A stretch of DNA of 35,540 nt from Bacteroidia bacterium (lineage in GTDB: Bacteria > Bacteroidota > Bacteroidia > Bacteroidales > Dysgonomonadaceae), in the NCBI GenBank assembly GCA_025999435.1, contig BNXH01000015.1:1-35540 (forward strand), read 5' to 3'. This document shows, piece after piece, positions 8,070 to 15,369 of the stretch. The notes beneath the pieces were generated by a model. It had not been told where the DNA came from. It did no database searches and saw nothing but the letters and a program-made list of their open reading frames with translations. The translations under genes were made by a program, and so were the position numbers. How positions within the stretch are numbered: position 1 is the first letter of the stretch; each line of letters starts with the position of its first letter.

Positions 8070-9662
8070 ATGAAAAAAATACATCTTTCTCTATTGTTGT
8101 TGTTTTGCTGGCAACCGGGTTTTGCACAGTTCAAGAATGCTTCTTTTATGGTAAATGGGTATACATTGCCATACCAGGTAATGCTTCCTGAAAATTATGA
8201 TGAGGCGAAACAGTATCCTTTACTTGTTTTCTTGCATGGCGCAGGTGAACGCGGTAATGATAATCAAAAGCAACTTACACATGGTAAGCAGTTTTTGATA
8301 GATAATTTTTATACAGGAAATCAGGCTATAGTTATCGCTCCTCAATGTCCTGAAAATAGCTATTGGGCAAATGTAAAACGTCATCAGATAGATCATAAAA
8401 CGGGCTTTACATTCGAAGCTACTGCTAAAGCCACGCTTCCTATGCAAACGCTTGTATCCCTTGTTCAGGATTGGATGTCTTCCGGGAAGGTTGATACAGA
8501 ACGAGTTTATGTGGGCGGTTTGTCGATGGGTGGAATGGGAACACTCGAATTACTTTGGCGTATGCCCGATACTTTCGCCGCTGCGTTTCCTATATGTGGT
8601 GGAACTGATCTGAATAAGTTGTCCCTTTATGCAAAAAATACGGCAGTCTGGTTATTTCATGGGGATGAAGACTCAGTTGTTCCTGTCGAAAATTCACGTT
8701 CTGCTTACAAGAAACTTAAAGAACTTGGCTGTGATGCGGAATATACAGAATATAAAGGGGTAAACCACGGTAGCTGGGTAAATGCTTTTCGGGAAAAAGG
8801 TTTGGCATCATGGTTGCTTAAGCATAAAAAAGTTATTCCTAATAAAGAACTGAGAGACCGTATGTCTAAAGTGTTTGAGAATAAAAAAGCGACAGTCGGA
8901 GTAGGTCTGATCATAGACGGAAAAGATACTATACTTATTAATAACGATCATCATTACCCTACGCAAAGCGTTTATAAATTTCACCTTTCTCTGGCTGTTT
9001 TGGATTATCTGGACAGGAACAACCTGTCTCTTGATCATGAATTGTTTATTAAGGAGTCTGATCTGTTGCCGGAAACATATAGCCCATTACGGGACGATCA
9101 TCCGAAAGGTAATTTTAAAATATCCGTTGGTGAACTTATCAAATATGCAGTAGCAAAAAGCGATAATAACGGGTGCGATATTTTGTTCCGTTTTTTGGGA
9201 GGGCCGGCTTATGTTGATAAATATATCAGAGGATTAGGACTTATGGATTTTGCTATTGCTACTACCGAAGAAGCGATGCATACCCGTTGGGATGTGCAAT
9301 ATCAGAACTGGAGCACTCCGTACACGGCTGCTAAACTTCTCGAAATATACAGGACAAAGCGGATTTTACCTGCGAAGTTTCACGATTTTCTATGGAATGC
9401 TATGACCGGGCATACGACAGGTCTGAATAAAATCAAGGCTTCGTTGCCGGCAGGAACAATCGCCGCTCATAAATCGGGGCTGTCGTTCAGAAATGAAGAA
9501 GGCATAAGGGCTGCGGATAACGATATTGCAATTGTTCAATTACCCGATGGAAGATATTATTCACTAGCTGTTTTCGTATCGGATTCGAGGGAAGATGATG
9601 ATACAAACGCGGGTATAATCGCTGAAATATCGAAAGTCGTTTATGACTATCTGTCGAAATAA
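8070..9662 (+). CDS. Fused esterase (alpha/beta hydrolase) and class A beta-lactamase
   Basis: The protein has 530 residues, with a signal peptide ending PGFAQ at residue 20, so it is periplasmic or surface-bound. Residues 25-252 are an alpha/beta hydrolase of the PHB-depolymerase/dienelactone-hydrolase-like esterase type: HGAGERGND near 56, GLSMGG with Ser152, HGDEDSVVP with Asp201, and NHGSW with His233. Residues 262-530 are a class A beta-lactamase of the Bacteroidota PER/CfxA-like subgroup: Ser300-x-x-Lys303, Ser364-Asp-Asn, Glu400 (Glu166 equivalent) followed by VQYQNW, and Lys468-Ser-Gly. All catalytic residues of both domains are present in one uninterrupted frame, so both may be active. 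Beta-lactam hydrolysis is inferred, and the esterase substrate is unknown. The gene stands alone and ends 1 nt from the convergent sigma factor gene. Confidence 0.9.
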   Translation: MKKIHLSLLLLFCWQPGFAQFKNASFMVNGYTLPYQVMLPENYDEAKQYPLLVFLHGAGERGNDNQKQLTHGKQFLIDNFYTGNQAIVIAPQCPENSYWANVKRHQIDHKTGFTFEATAKATLPMQTLVSLVQDWMSSGKVDTERVYVGGLSMGGMGTLELLWRMPDTFAAAFPICGGTDLNKLSLYAKNTAVWLFHGDEDSVVPVENSRSAYKKLKELGCDAEYTEYKGVNHGSWVNAFREKGLASWLLKHKKVIPNKELRDRMSKVFENKKATVGVGLIIDGKDTILINNDHHYPTQSVYKFHLSLAVLDYLDRNNLSLDHELFIKESDLLPETYSPLRDDHPKGNFKISVGELIKYAVAKSDNNGCDILFRFLGGPAYVDKYIRGLGLMDFAIATTEEAMHTRWDVQYQNWSTPYTAAKLLEIYRTKRILPAKFHDFLWNAMTGHTTGLNKIKASLPAGTIAAHKSGLSFRNEEGIRAADNDIAIVQLPDGRYYSLAVFVSDSREDDDTNAGIIAEISKVVYDYLSK

Positions 9663-9663
9663 A

Positions 9664-10221
9664 TTATTTCTCCAATAATTCGTGGTAAAGGTTTTTCAGG
9701 CGTTCACGTAAATGTAGCACAGCATAGCGTTTACGCGAAATGAGGGTATTAACGGTTATGCCCGTTGCTTCCGATATTTCTTTAAAAGAGAAGTCTTCGA
9801 GTTCTGTTAATTCAAAGACTTCACGTTGTTCGTCGGGAAGTTCAGATAAAGCTGTTTCCAGCTCCTTCCATACCAATGACCGGAGGTATTTAGTCTCGGG
9901 AGAATTGTTGTCGTCAGCCAACAGATAGGGAATTTCTTCCAAAAAAGATTCGTCATCTTCGTTTTTCACATAAGGCATTTCCACTTCCTTATGTTTCCGG
10001 CTGCGATCTATTATCTGGTTATTTGCCACGGAATAGAGCCATGCCGAAACATGTTCGATCGGTTTTTCCACCAGATCGATCTTCGAAAGTTGGTAGAAGA
10101 CATTTTGAAGAATGTCTTCCCCATCTTCTTTCGAAAAAACACGTTTAGATATATAACTCTTTAATTGTACCCGGTATTTATTAAATATATCCGAGACATT
10201 TTCTGACTGTTTGGCCGTCAT
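9664..10221 (-). CDS. ECF-type RNA polymerase sigma factor
   Basis: The protein has 185 residues. Region 2 covers about residues 10-80, with DGEDILQNVFYQLSKID and HVSAWLYSVANNQIIDRSRK as the core/-10 recognition helix. Region 4 covers about 120-175, with LSELPDEQREVFELTELEDFSFKEISEATGITVNTLISRKRYA as the helix-turn-helix for the upstream box. Its start overlaps the stop of the gene before it by one base (TAATG), so translation is probably coupled. No classical FecR-type anti-sigma gene lies beside it. The two small membrane proteins upstream are the obvious candidates for signal input. Target genes are unknown. Confidence 0.93.
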   Translation of the reverse strand: MTAKQSENVSDIFNKYRVQLKSYISKRVFSKEDGEDILQNVFYQLSKIDLVEKPIEHVSAWLYSVANNQIIDRSRKHKEVEMPYVKNEDDESFLEEIPYLLADDNNSPETKYLRSLVWKELETALSELPDEQREVFELTELEDFSFKEISEATGITVNTLISRKRYAVLHLRERLKNLYHELLEK

Positions 10222-10592
10222 TACTCTTTTGGTTCTGCGTTATCTTCCCTTTCAAAGAAGTCCGGTCTCATCCGCTCGCGGATATATTCACGACGCTCGT
10301 CACGGGACATATCTTTCATTTTTTCCCTGAATGCGATCATCTCTTCTTTTTTTCTTTTATGAAACTTGTGATGGTGATGATGTCCGAATCTTCCAAATTT
10401 ACCGAATCTTCCGAATCCGCCAAGTAAAAGACGGCAGAGAAGCATCAACCCGGCGGCTTGCCAATAGTTAATAGCAGTCCATCCTATAATGGAAGGTATT
10501 AATGCGTTCCATAACAACATAACAATGGCTATGGCGGCAGCAAACACTGCCAAGAAAATGAGGGCGCCGAGGAATTTTTTCTTTTTGTTCAT
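10221..10592 (-). CDS. Two-TM protein with His-rich loop, ECF operon
   Basis: The protein has 123 residues and no recognised family. A Lys-rich start is followed by two hydrophobic segments (about 8-30 and 38-58), then a repeated GRFGKFGRFG block, a run of five His residues (about 71-75) and a strongly charged tail (KRKKEEM, SRDERREYIRERM). The His cluster could bind metal and the charged helix could bind the sigma factor. Both ideas are inferences. The stop codon overlaps the sigma factor start by one base. A membrane protein cotranscribed with an ECF factor suggests a sensor or anti-sigma role, but no anti-sigma motif is recognised. Confidence 0.8.
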   Translation of the reverse strand: MNKKKKFLGALIFLAVFAAAIAIVMLLWNALIPSIIGWTAINYWQAAGLMLLCRLLLGGFGRFGKFGRFGHHHHHKFHKRKKEEMIAFREKMKDMSRDERREYIRERMRPDFFEREDNAEPKE

Positions 10593-10620
10593 ATCTGTTT
10601 TTCTATTAATTATTTATCGT

Positions 10621-10728
10621 TTAAAAAAGCTTGTCTATCACGTAAATTATCGTGCCTGCAGTTAGCAGCAATGTCGTAATCAGGGTGATTACAGGTTCTA
10701 CGATTGAGTATTTAAATTTCTTTTCCAT
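10621..10728 (-). CDS. Small single-TM protein, 35 aa
   Basis: This short frame encodes 35 residues: a charged start (MEKKFKYS), one hydrophobic segment (about residues 12-30, VITLITTLLLTAGTIIYVI) and a DKLF end. It lies 28 nt upstream of the two-TM His-rich gene on the same strand and directly behind a full-consensus -7 box. The composition is typical of small membrane proteins, and it occupies what would otherwise be a 5' leader. No family is recognised. It may be part of the sensor of the ECF unit, or a leader peptide. Confidence 0.5.
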   Translation of the reverse strand: MEKKFKYSIVEPVITLITTLLLTAGTIIYVIDKLF

Positions 10729-10737
10729 TTTATTTAG

Positions 10738-10745
10738 CAAATATA
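10738..10745 (-). promoter_or_regulatory. -7 box for the small-protein/ECF operon
   Basis: TATATTTG on the minus strand matches TAnnTTTG exactly. Its last base lies 9 nt before the ATG of the 35-aa frame, implying a leader of only a few nucleotides. No TTG box is seen upstream at the usual spacing. Confidence 0.45.
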
Positions 10746-10906
10746 TTTTATTCATAACATTATTCGTAAGAAAGCCTTCTATTATTTATGACGAATGAGT
10801 GGAAAGGATATTTTAAACTTTTCATGTTTTTTTTATGAACTAATTGTAAGTTTTTAATTATAAGCTTGTTATTTCCTGGTTGCAAAGAGGATATAATTTT
10901 CATATA

Positions 10907-10936
10907 TTGTTATATTTGAGATTATACGTACATTTG
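10907..10936 (+). promoter_or_regulatory. Promoter of the gene at 10960
   Basis: TTG at 10907-10909 and TACATTTG at 10929-10936 (full TAnnTTTG match) are separated by 19 nt, an ideal Bacteroidota spacing. The leader would be about 20 nt. Confidence 0.65.
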
Positions 10937-10959
10937 CCCTCTGAAAAAAAATAGAAGCA

Positions 10960-11898
10960 ATGAAAAAAATATCCGTAAATATATTTCTGTTTATTTTTAC
11001 GATCGGGCTTTTTGCCCAGAAAGGGAAGAATGAGCAATCTACATTACCTTACGACAGTACAGCAAATTTCTTAGGGAAAAATGTCCGGCAATATATAGGG
11101 CAAGAACTGTATCTGAAAGGTTTGGAAAAATCGTCTCAGGCCTATGGTTATCCGGGTTTCATTTTGAAGTACCAAAAGGATGATGAATTACTGAATGATG
11201 AGAAAAACATATACAAACCGAATGGGAAAAATTACAGCTCACGTTACGAAGATTTAGCAGGCAAGTACTTTCAGGTGATTGATGTGATCAGACATCCCAA
11301 AGCAAAGAAAGATGTAAGCGAATACGGTGATGAATTCTATTTTAAGCTACAGGAAAAGCCGGATGGAGATATTCTTTACTATAAGTATAATGCCAATTCG
11401 GAATTTACTTTCCCGTTTATCCTGACAGGCTTTTTCTTAAAGGAAAGGCAACGGATGATCGGTAAAGAATATGTGATTTCGGACGATGTACTCAGTATGT
11501 CGCGAAATCTGGTTTCCGGAAAAGCTTTGACCTTTACTACGGGGCAAATATGGAAGTGTATCGATTTTGATGTGGACAGCAGTAACAATGAATTGTCTCT
11601 TGTCCTTCAGAATAGCGGCGGCTTGAGAACAGCTATCCCTTATTCTTCAATTGTCAACAGTGAAGGTATAAAAAAGGTATATACAGCCTCAGAAGCTTTA
11701 GCGATGAGGAAAAAATATAATGAAAACAATTATCGTCGTATCCTTCAAAATAAAGTGAGGGTAGGGATGACCAAAGAAATGACTCGCCTGGCCTGGGGAG
11801 AGCCAGCCGAAATAAAGCAATCCGGTAAAAATGAAATATGGTCTTACCCGGCAGGCACTCTGATTTTCAGTGGTGATAAGATTATAAGTACGAAGTGA
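10960..11898 (+). CDS. Secreted protein with BamE/SmpA-like C-terminal motif
   Basis: The protein has 312 residues with a signal peptide ending GLFAQ near residue 20. The middle (about 40-240) is a Lys/Tyr-rich region of likely beta structure with no recognised family. Residues about 263-309 (NKVRVGMTKEMTRLAWGEP, then a Trp-Tyr and a GDKI turn) resemble the repeated unit of SmpA/OmlA (BamE)-like domains, where a Gly-Met-Thr-x-x helix precedes Gly-x-Pro. This suggests an envelope protein, but lipobox and BamE length are lacking, so it is not called BamE. It is convergent with the ABC ATPase gene downstream. Confidence 0.8.
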   Translation: MKKISVNIFLFIFTIGLFAQKGKNEQSTLPYDSTANFLGKNVRQYIGQELYLKGLEKSSQAYGYPGFILKYQKDDELLNDEKNIYKPNGKNYSSRYEDLAGKYFQVIDVIRHPKAKKDVSEYGDEFYFKLQEKPDGDILYYKYNANSEFTFPFILTGFFLKERQRMIGKEYVISDDVLSMSRNLVSGKALTFTTGQIWKCIDFDVDSSNNELSLVLQNSGGLRTAIPYSSIVNSEGIKKVYTASEALAMRKKYNENNYRRILQNKVRVGMTKEMTRLAWGEPAEIKQSGKNEIWSYPAGTLIFSGDKIISTK

Positions 11899-11947
11899 TT
11901 GAATAAAAAACTTTTGAGACAACCCCTCTTAATTATCGAAAATAGAG

Positions 11948-12661
11948 TTAGTTATTGCTCGCTTTGTCTACAAAATAGGAATTTAGTTCTTGCCTGGCTT
12001 CCGTGGAATTTACCAGATTTTTTATTACTATTCCCTTTTCGAGTAAGATAACATGACTGCTGATATCTGTCGTATAATTCAGATTATGGCTCGAAATTAG
12101 CGTTGTCGTGCCATTTTCTTTGTTCATTTTCAGTATCATGTCCCTAATCTCTATCTGAGAAGAAGGGTCGAGGAAATTGAACGGCTCATCCAGTATCAAT
12201 ACCTGAGGCTGTATCATCATTGCGGCGATGATCCCTATTTTCTGTTTGTTTCCGGCCGAGAAGTTGCGTATATATTTTTTCTTACCTAGTATTTCATCAT
12301 TCATAAATCTATTGAAAGTACTCAGGCGTTCGTCGACTACGCTTTTTGTCATGTTATAAGTCTCTCCCACAAAGTAAAAATATTCTTCGGGCATCAGGAA
12401 ATCGATCAGAAACCTGTTGTCGAGGAACGATCCTGTATAAGTTTTCCAATCTTCGTTTTTACTAACATCCACATCATTAGACAATACATGTCCCGTGTCA
12501 GCTTTCAGCAGATCCAGAATCAGGCGGAAAAGGGTTGTTTTGCCTGCACCATTATTACCGACTATACCCAACAGTGAGCCTTTTTCTATATTTAATTCAG
12601 GAATATCTATTGCAACTTGTTTCCCGAAACGTTTTACCAGATTTTCTATTTGTATATTCAT
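11948..12661 (-). CDS. ABC transporter ATP-binding protein
   Basis: The protein has 237 residues and is a single cytosolic nucleotide-binding domain. Walker A is GNNGAGKT (35-42), the signature is FSAGN (134-138, a variant of LSGGQ often seen in ABC-2 exporters), Walker B is VLILDEP (154-160), and the H-loop His lies in ISSHNLNY. It sits 21 nt downstream of the DUF5687 permease on the same strand, so the two should form one exporter. The substrate cannot be read from the sequence. Confidence 0.93.
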   Translation of the reverse strand: MNIQIENLVKRFGKQVAIDIPELNIEKGSLLGIVGNNGAGKTTLFRLILDLLKADTGHVLSNDVDVSKNEDWKTYTGSFLDNRFLIDFLMPEEYFYFVGETYNMTKSVVDERLSTFNRFMNDEILGKKKYIRNFSAGNKQKIGIIAAMMIQPQVLILDEPFNFLDPSSQIEIRDMILKMNKENGTTTLISSHNLNYTTDISSHVILLEKGIVIKNLVNSTEARQELNSYFVDKASNN

Positions 12662-12682
12662 TATCTATATTTTGTGGCGTTA

Positions 12683-14176
12683 TTAAGCATTGCTACGGAA
12701 TCCTTCCATATTCTTATATCTTCTTTTCAGGAAGCGTTTGTATGTCCATTTTATCCAATGATTGGCAGTAAGTGTAAATATCAGGCCGGTTATAAGCATG
12801 AAATAACATCCGGCTACCTGCGAAAAAACAGCGTTTATCGCTAATACTATACTCACCGGAATAAACATTGCCAACATGTTGATAAACATCGTATTTCCGG
12901 ACGTTCCCTTCCAGTTGAATGTTCCTCTGTCGAAAAGATCGAGAGGACTTTTATTGTAAATGGCAGCTAAAAACATGAGAAAAAATAAAAATCCGATGGT
13001 GTAGAAAAAAGCCGATACGACGAACAGAAAGCTCACTTTGCCGTGATAAACAGGTATCATCATCAGGCAAGTTGTAAATAAACTGTGTGTTGAGTACAAT
13101 ATATATTTACCCTTTATCATATTTAATAACGAGTGATTTCTGGTCATCAGACCATCGAAGAAAGCAGACTGCGCCGAGAAGAGAAATTGCGATAGAGAGA
13201 ATCCTATCGCGCCAATAGCGAATATCGAAAAAAATAATTGTATAAATGGGCTTTTGGCAGCACCATCTTCACTTCCGTATGCTACAATGAGAAAATAATA
13301 TGCAATGAAGAGAATCCCTATTATTACCTGGCTTCTCAAACGCCTTGTTCGTATAAGCATCTTCAATTCCAGATTTATAAATTCACCTATTTCACCAAAT
13401 CTATCCAGAAAAGAAATGCGAGTAAATGAGATAATCTTCTCTACCTTTTCGCCCTCCATACCCCTGTACAGTTCACCCAGCATTGTTTTTTGATTGGCTA
13501 TCCACAGACCATAGAATATGAATGCCTGAACCAACCAAATCAGCGGATTGCCGTCCAATAGCCATTCACCTATTTGCACAGTACATATGCCCCAGTCTAC
13601 AACAGAGAAATAACCCAAAGCAACGATAGCTGCTATAACCACAATAGGAAGAAAAAAATACCATCCGTTTTTGTTAAGCAGGTTGTTTGATAAGCTGACA
13701 AGCAAGCTGTTGCCGATGCATAGGGAGTAAAAGAAGATAATGTATAAAAAAGCGATACTCAATCCATAGTACGGTGTTATCGACTTGAATGCAAAAGGAA
13801 CAATCAGTATAAGCAGGTAGAGATTCCACACGTTGGTAAATTCCTTAACGAGTAAGAAATTAAACAAGCGGTTTCGCTTGACAGGTAAACATAGGTAAGG
13901 TGCTATTTGCATAGACTGATTCTGTTTGAAGATATATTTAACTATATAATCGAGCAGAAACAGGTAAAGGGCAAAAGAATTGAAAGTATAGATTGCCAGT
14001 TGATAACTCCCTATTTCCAGTAGCATCTTATCCAAGATAAATCCGAGAGAAAATAATTGTAAGCCAAGGAGCCCGAACATGAGATACATGAACAGCTTGA
14101 TTCCCAGATTTCGTTCAAACATCGGATGCCGTAAAAATGCTTTCCATTGGTGTTTTTGTAATTCTCGTTGCAGCAT
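12683..14176 (-). CDS. DUF5687 family ABC-2 type permease
   Basis: The protein has 497 residues and many hydrophobic segments (about 11-12), matching the DUF5687 membrane proteins of Bacteroidota that pair with a single ATPase. The N-terminus (LQKHQWKAFLRHPMFERNL) is the cytosolic lead-in typical of this family. A cytosolic stretch near 225-275 contains GEKVEKIISFTRISFLDRFGEIGEFINLELKML. It is transcribed first, followed 21 nt later by the ATPase, and is divergent from the LysR gene at 14321. The regulator may control it, as two palindromes lie between them. The transported compound is unknown. Confidence 0.88.
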   Translation of the reverse strand: MLQRELQKHQWKAFLRHPMFERNLGIKLFMYLMFGLLGLQLFSLGFILDKMLLEIGSYQLAIYTFNSFALYLFLLDYIVKYIFKQNQSMQIAPYLCLPVKRNRLFNFLLVKEFTNVWNLYLLILIVPFAFKSITPYYGLSIAFLYIIFFYSLCIGNSLLVSLSNNLLNKNGWYFFLPIVVIAAIVALGYFSVVDWGICTVQIGEWLLDGNPLIWLVQAFIFYGLWIANQKTMLGELYRGMEGEKVEKIISFTRISFLDRFGEIGEFINLELKMLIRTRRLRSQVIIGILFIAYYFLIVAYGSEDGAAKSPFIQLFFSIFAIGAIGFSLSQFLFSAQSAFFDGLMTRNHSLLNMIKGKYILYSTHSLFTTCLMMIPVYHGKVSFLFVVSAFFYTIGFLFFLMFLAAIYNKSPLDLFDRGTFNWKGTSGNTMFINMLAMFIPVSIVLAINAVFSQVAGCYFMLITGLIFTLTANHWIKWTYKRFLKRRYKNMEGFRSNA

Positions 14177-14211
14177 ATCAAAAAAAATAATTACCCTATC
14201 AGTCGTCTTTT

Positions 14212-14221
14212 TATTCGAATA
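14212..14221. promoter_or_regulatory. Palindrome TATTCGAATA, copy 1
   Basis: This perfect 10-bp palindrome, extendable to the 12-bp TTATTCGAATAA, lies 36 nt before the permease start. An identical core occurs 57 nt away at 14269-14278. It is a candidate binding site for the divergent LysR regulator. Confidence 0.4.
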
Positions 14222-14264
14222 ATCACAGACCGGCTATTATTTTCTATAATCAAAATGATTGTTA

Positions 14265-14298
14265 TTTGTATTCGAATATAAAAAAAGTAATAGATTTG
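14265..14298 (+). promoter_or_regulatory. Promoter of the LysR gene
   Basis: TTTG at 14265-14268 and TAGATTTG at 14291-14298 (full TAnnTTTG match) are spaced by 22 nt. The leader to the ATG at 14321 would be about 20 nt. A palindrome lies directly between the two boxes. Confidence 0.6.
14269..14278. promoter_or_regulatory. Palindrome TATTCGAATA, copy 2
   Basis: This is identical to the core at 14212-14221 and sits inside the -33/-7 spacer of the LysR gene promoter. That position fits autorepression, which is common for LysR-type regulators. Confidence 0.45.
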
Positions 14299-14320
14299 CA
14301 TCGTGTAAATAATTATTTCT

Positions 14321-15229
14321 ATGGTAAATTTGGAATGGTATCGGACATTTAAGGCTATTTATCAATATGGTACACTTACGAGGGCCTCGCAAGAACTGAT
14401 GGTGTCGCAGCCTAATCTAAGTATTCAATTGGCTTCTCTCGAAAGTTATATCGGGCAACCTTTATTTGTAAGGCTTCCACGTAAAATGATGCCTACCGAA
14501 TATGGCAAGCAGTTGTATACGCAAATAGTAGAATCAATAGATAATCTGGAAAGAGTAGAGGCTGAGTTTAAACGTAAGGTACTTAACAAAAATCCAACCA
14601 TCCGTTTCGGTACTCCTTCCGAGCTCTTTAATAACTATCTGGCCGAACATATAGGGAATCAGGATAATCTGAATCTGACTGTGGAATATGGATTAGCCGA
14701 TGATTTAACGCAGAAGCTTCTAAATAACGATCTTGATATTGCTATTATTACCAGGCAAAATAAATCGGACGATAACCTGACTTATGAACTACTTTTTACA
14801 GAGTCGTTTTTTATCGTATGCAATACGAATACTGATGTAAGTGATTTTGACGTGTATCTAAATTCCGATAAATTGAACGATATAGAAAAGTGGTTAAAAT
14901 CAAAAAAATGGTATGCATACGACAATAATCTGCCTTTGATCAGGCGGTTTTGGCGCGAGAACTTCAAAAAACGGCCGTTGTTGAGATTACATGCTGTGAT
15001 ACCCGATAACGATGCTATATTGAAATCCGTAGCCAATAGCGATGGGTTGGCTGTATCGTCTAACCTTATAGCGGGCAAAGCTTTAAAACAGGGATTGGTG
15101 AAGGTGTTATGGCGCGGGAACGTTACGGCGACCAATACGATTTATCTGGCATATAACAAGAATAAAATACAACCGCAGTATGTGGCGAAAGTAAAAAATT
15201 TTATAATAAGTAATATATTGGTCGAATGA
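14321..15229 (+). CDS. LysR-type transcriptional regulator
   Basis: The protein has 302 residues. Residues 1-60 form the winged helix-turn-helix (LEWYRTFKAIYQYGTLTRASQELMVSQPNLSIQLASLE). Residues about 90-295 are the periplasmic-binding-fold effector domain, with IRFGTPSELFNNYLAEHI at its start. It is divergent from the DUF5687 ABC exporter and followed after 140 nt by an acyl-CoA synthetase-like gene with its own promoter, so either could be its target. The two TATTCGAATA palindromes point to control of the shared upstream region. The effector is unknown. Confidence 0.93.
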   Translation: MVNLEWYRTFKAIYQYGTLTRASQELMVSQPNLSIQLASLESYIGQPLFVRLPRKMMPTEYGKQLYTQIVESIDNLERVEAEFKRKVLNKNPTIRFGTPSELFNNYLAEHIGNQDNLNLTVEYGLADDLTQKLLNNDLDIAIITRQNKSDDNLTYELLFTESFFIVCNTNTDVSDFDVYLNSDKLNDIEKWLKSKKWYAYDNNLPLIRRFWRENFKKRPLLRLHAVIPDNDAILKSVANSDGLAVSSNLIAGKALKQGLVKVLWRGNVTATNTIYLAYNKNKIQPQYVAKVKNFIISNILVE

Positions 15230-15315
15230 ATGTCAGCATGATACGAAAAAAGAGCTATAATAAAATGTTTTGGTAAAATTTAAACAGGCTCTAACTTTTT
15301 GATTTTATTGCCGAC

Positions 15316-15347
15316 TTTGCAAATTCGGGTTTTTACCTATATATTTG
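15316..15347 (+). promoter_or_regulatory. Strong promoter of the acyl-CoA synthetase operon
   Basis: TTTG at 15316-15319 and TATATTTG at 15340-15347 match the Bacteroidota -33 and -7 consensus exactly, with a 20-nt spacer. Transcription would start near 15351, about 19 nt before the ATG at 15370. Confidence 0.75.
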
Positions 15348-15369
15348 TATATTACCTAGACTATAACAT

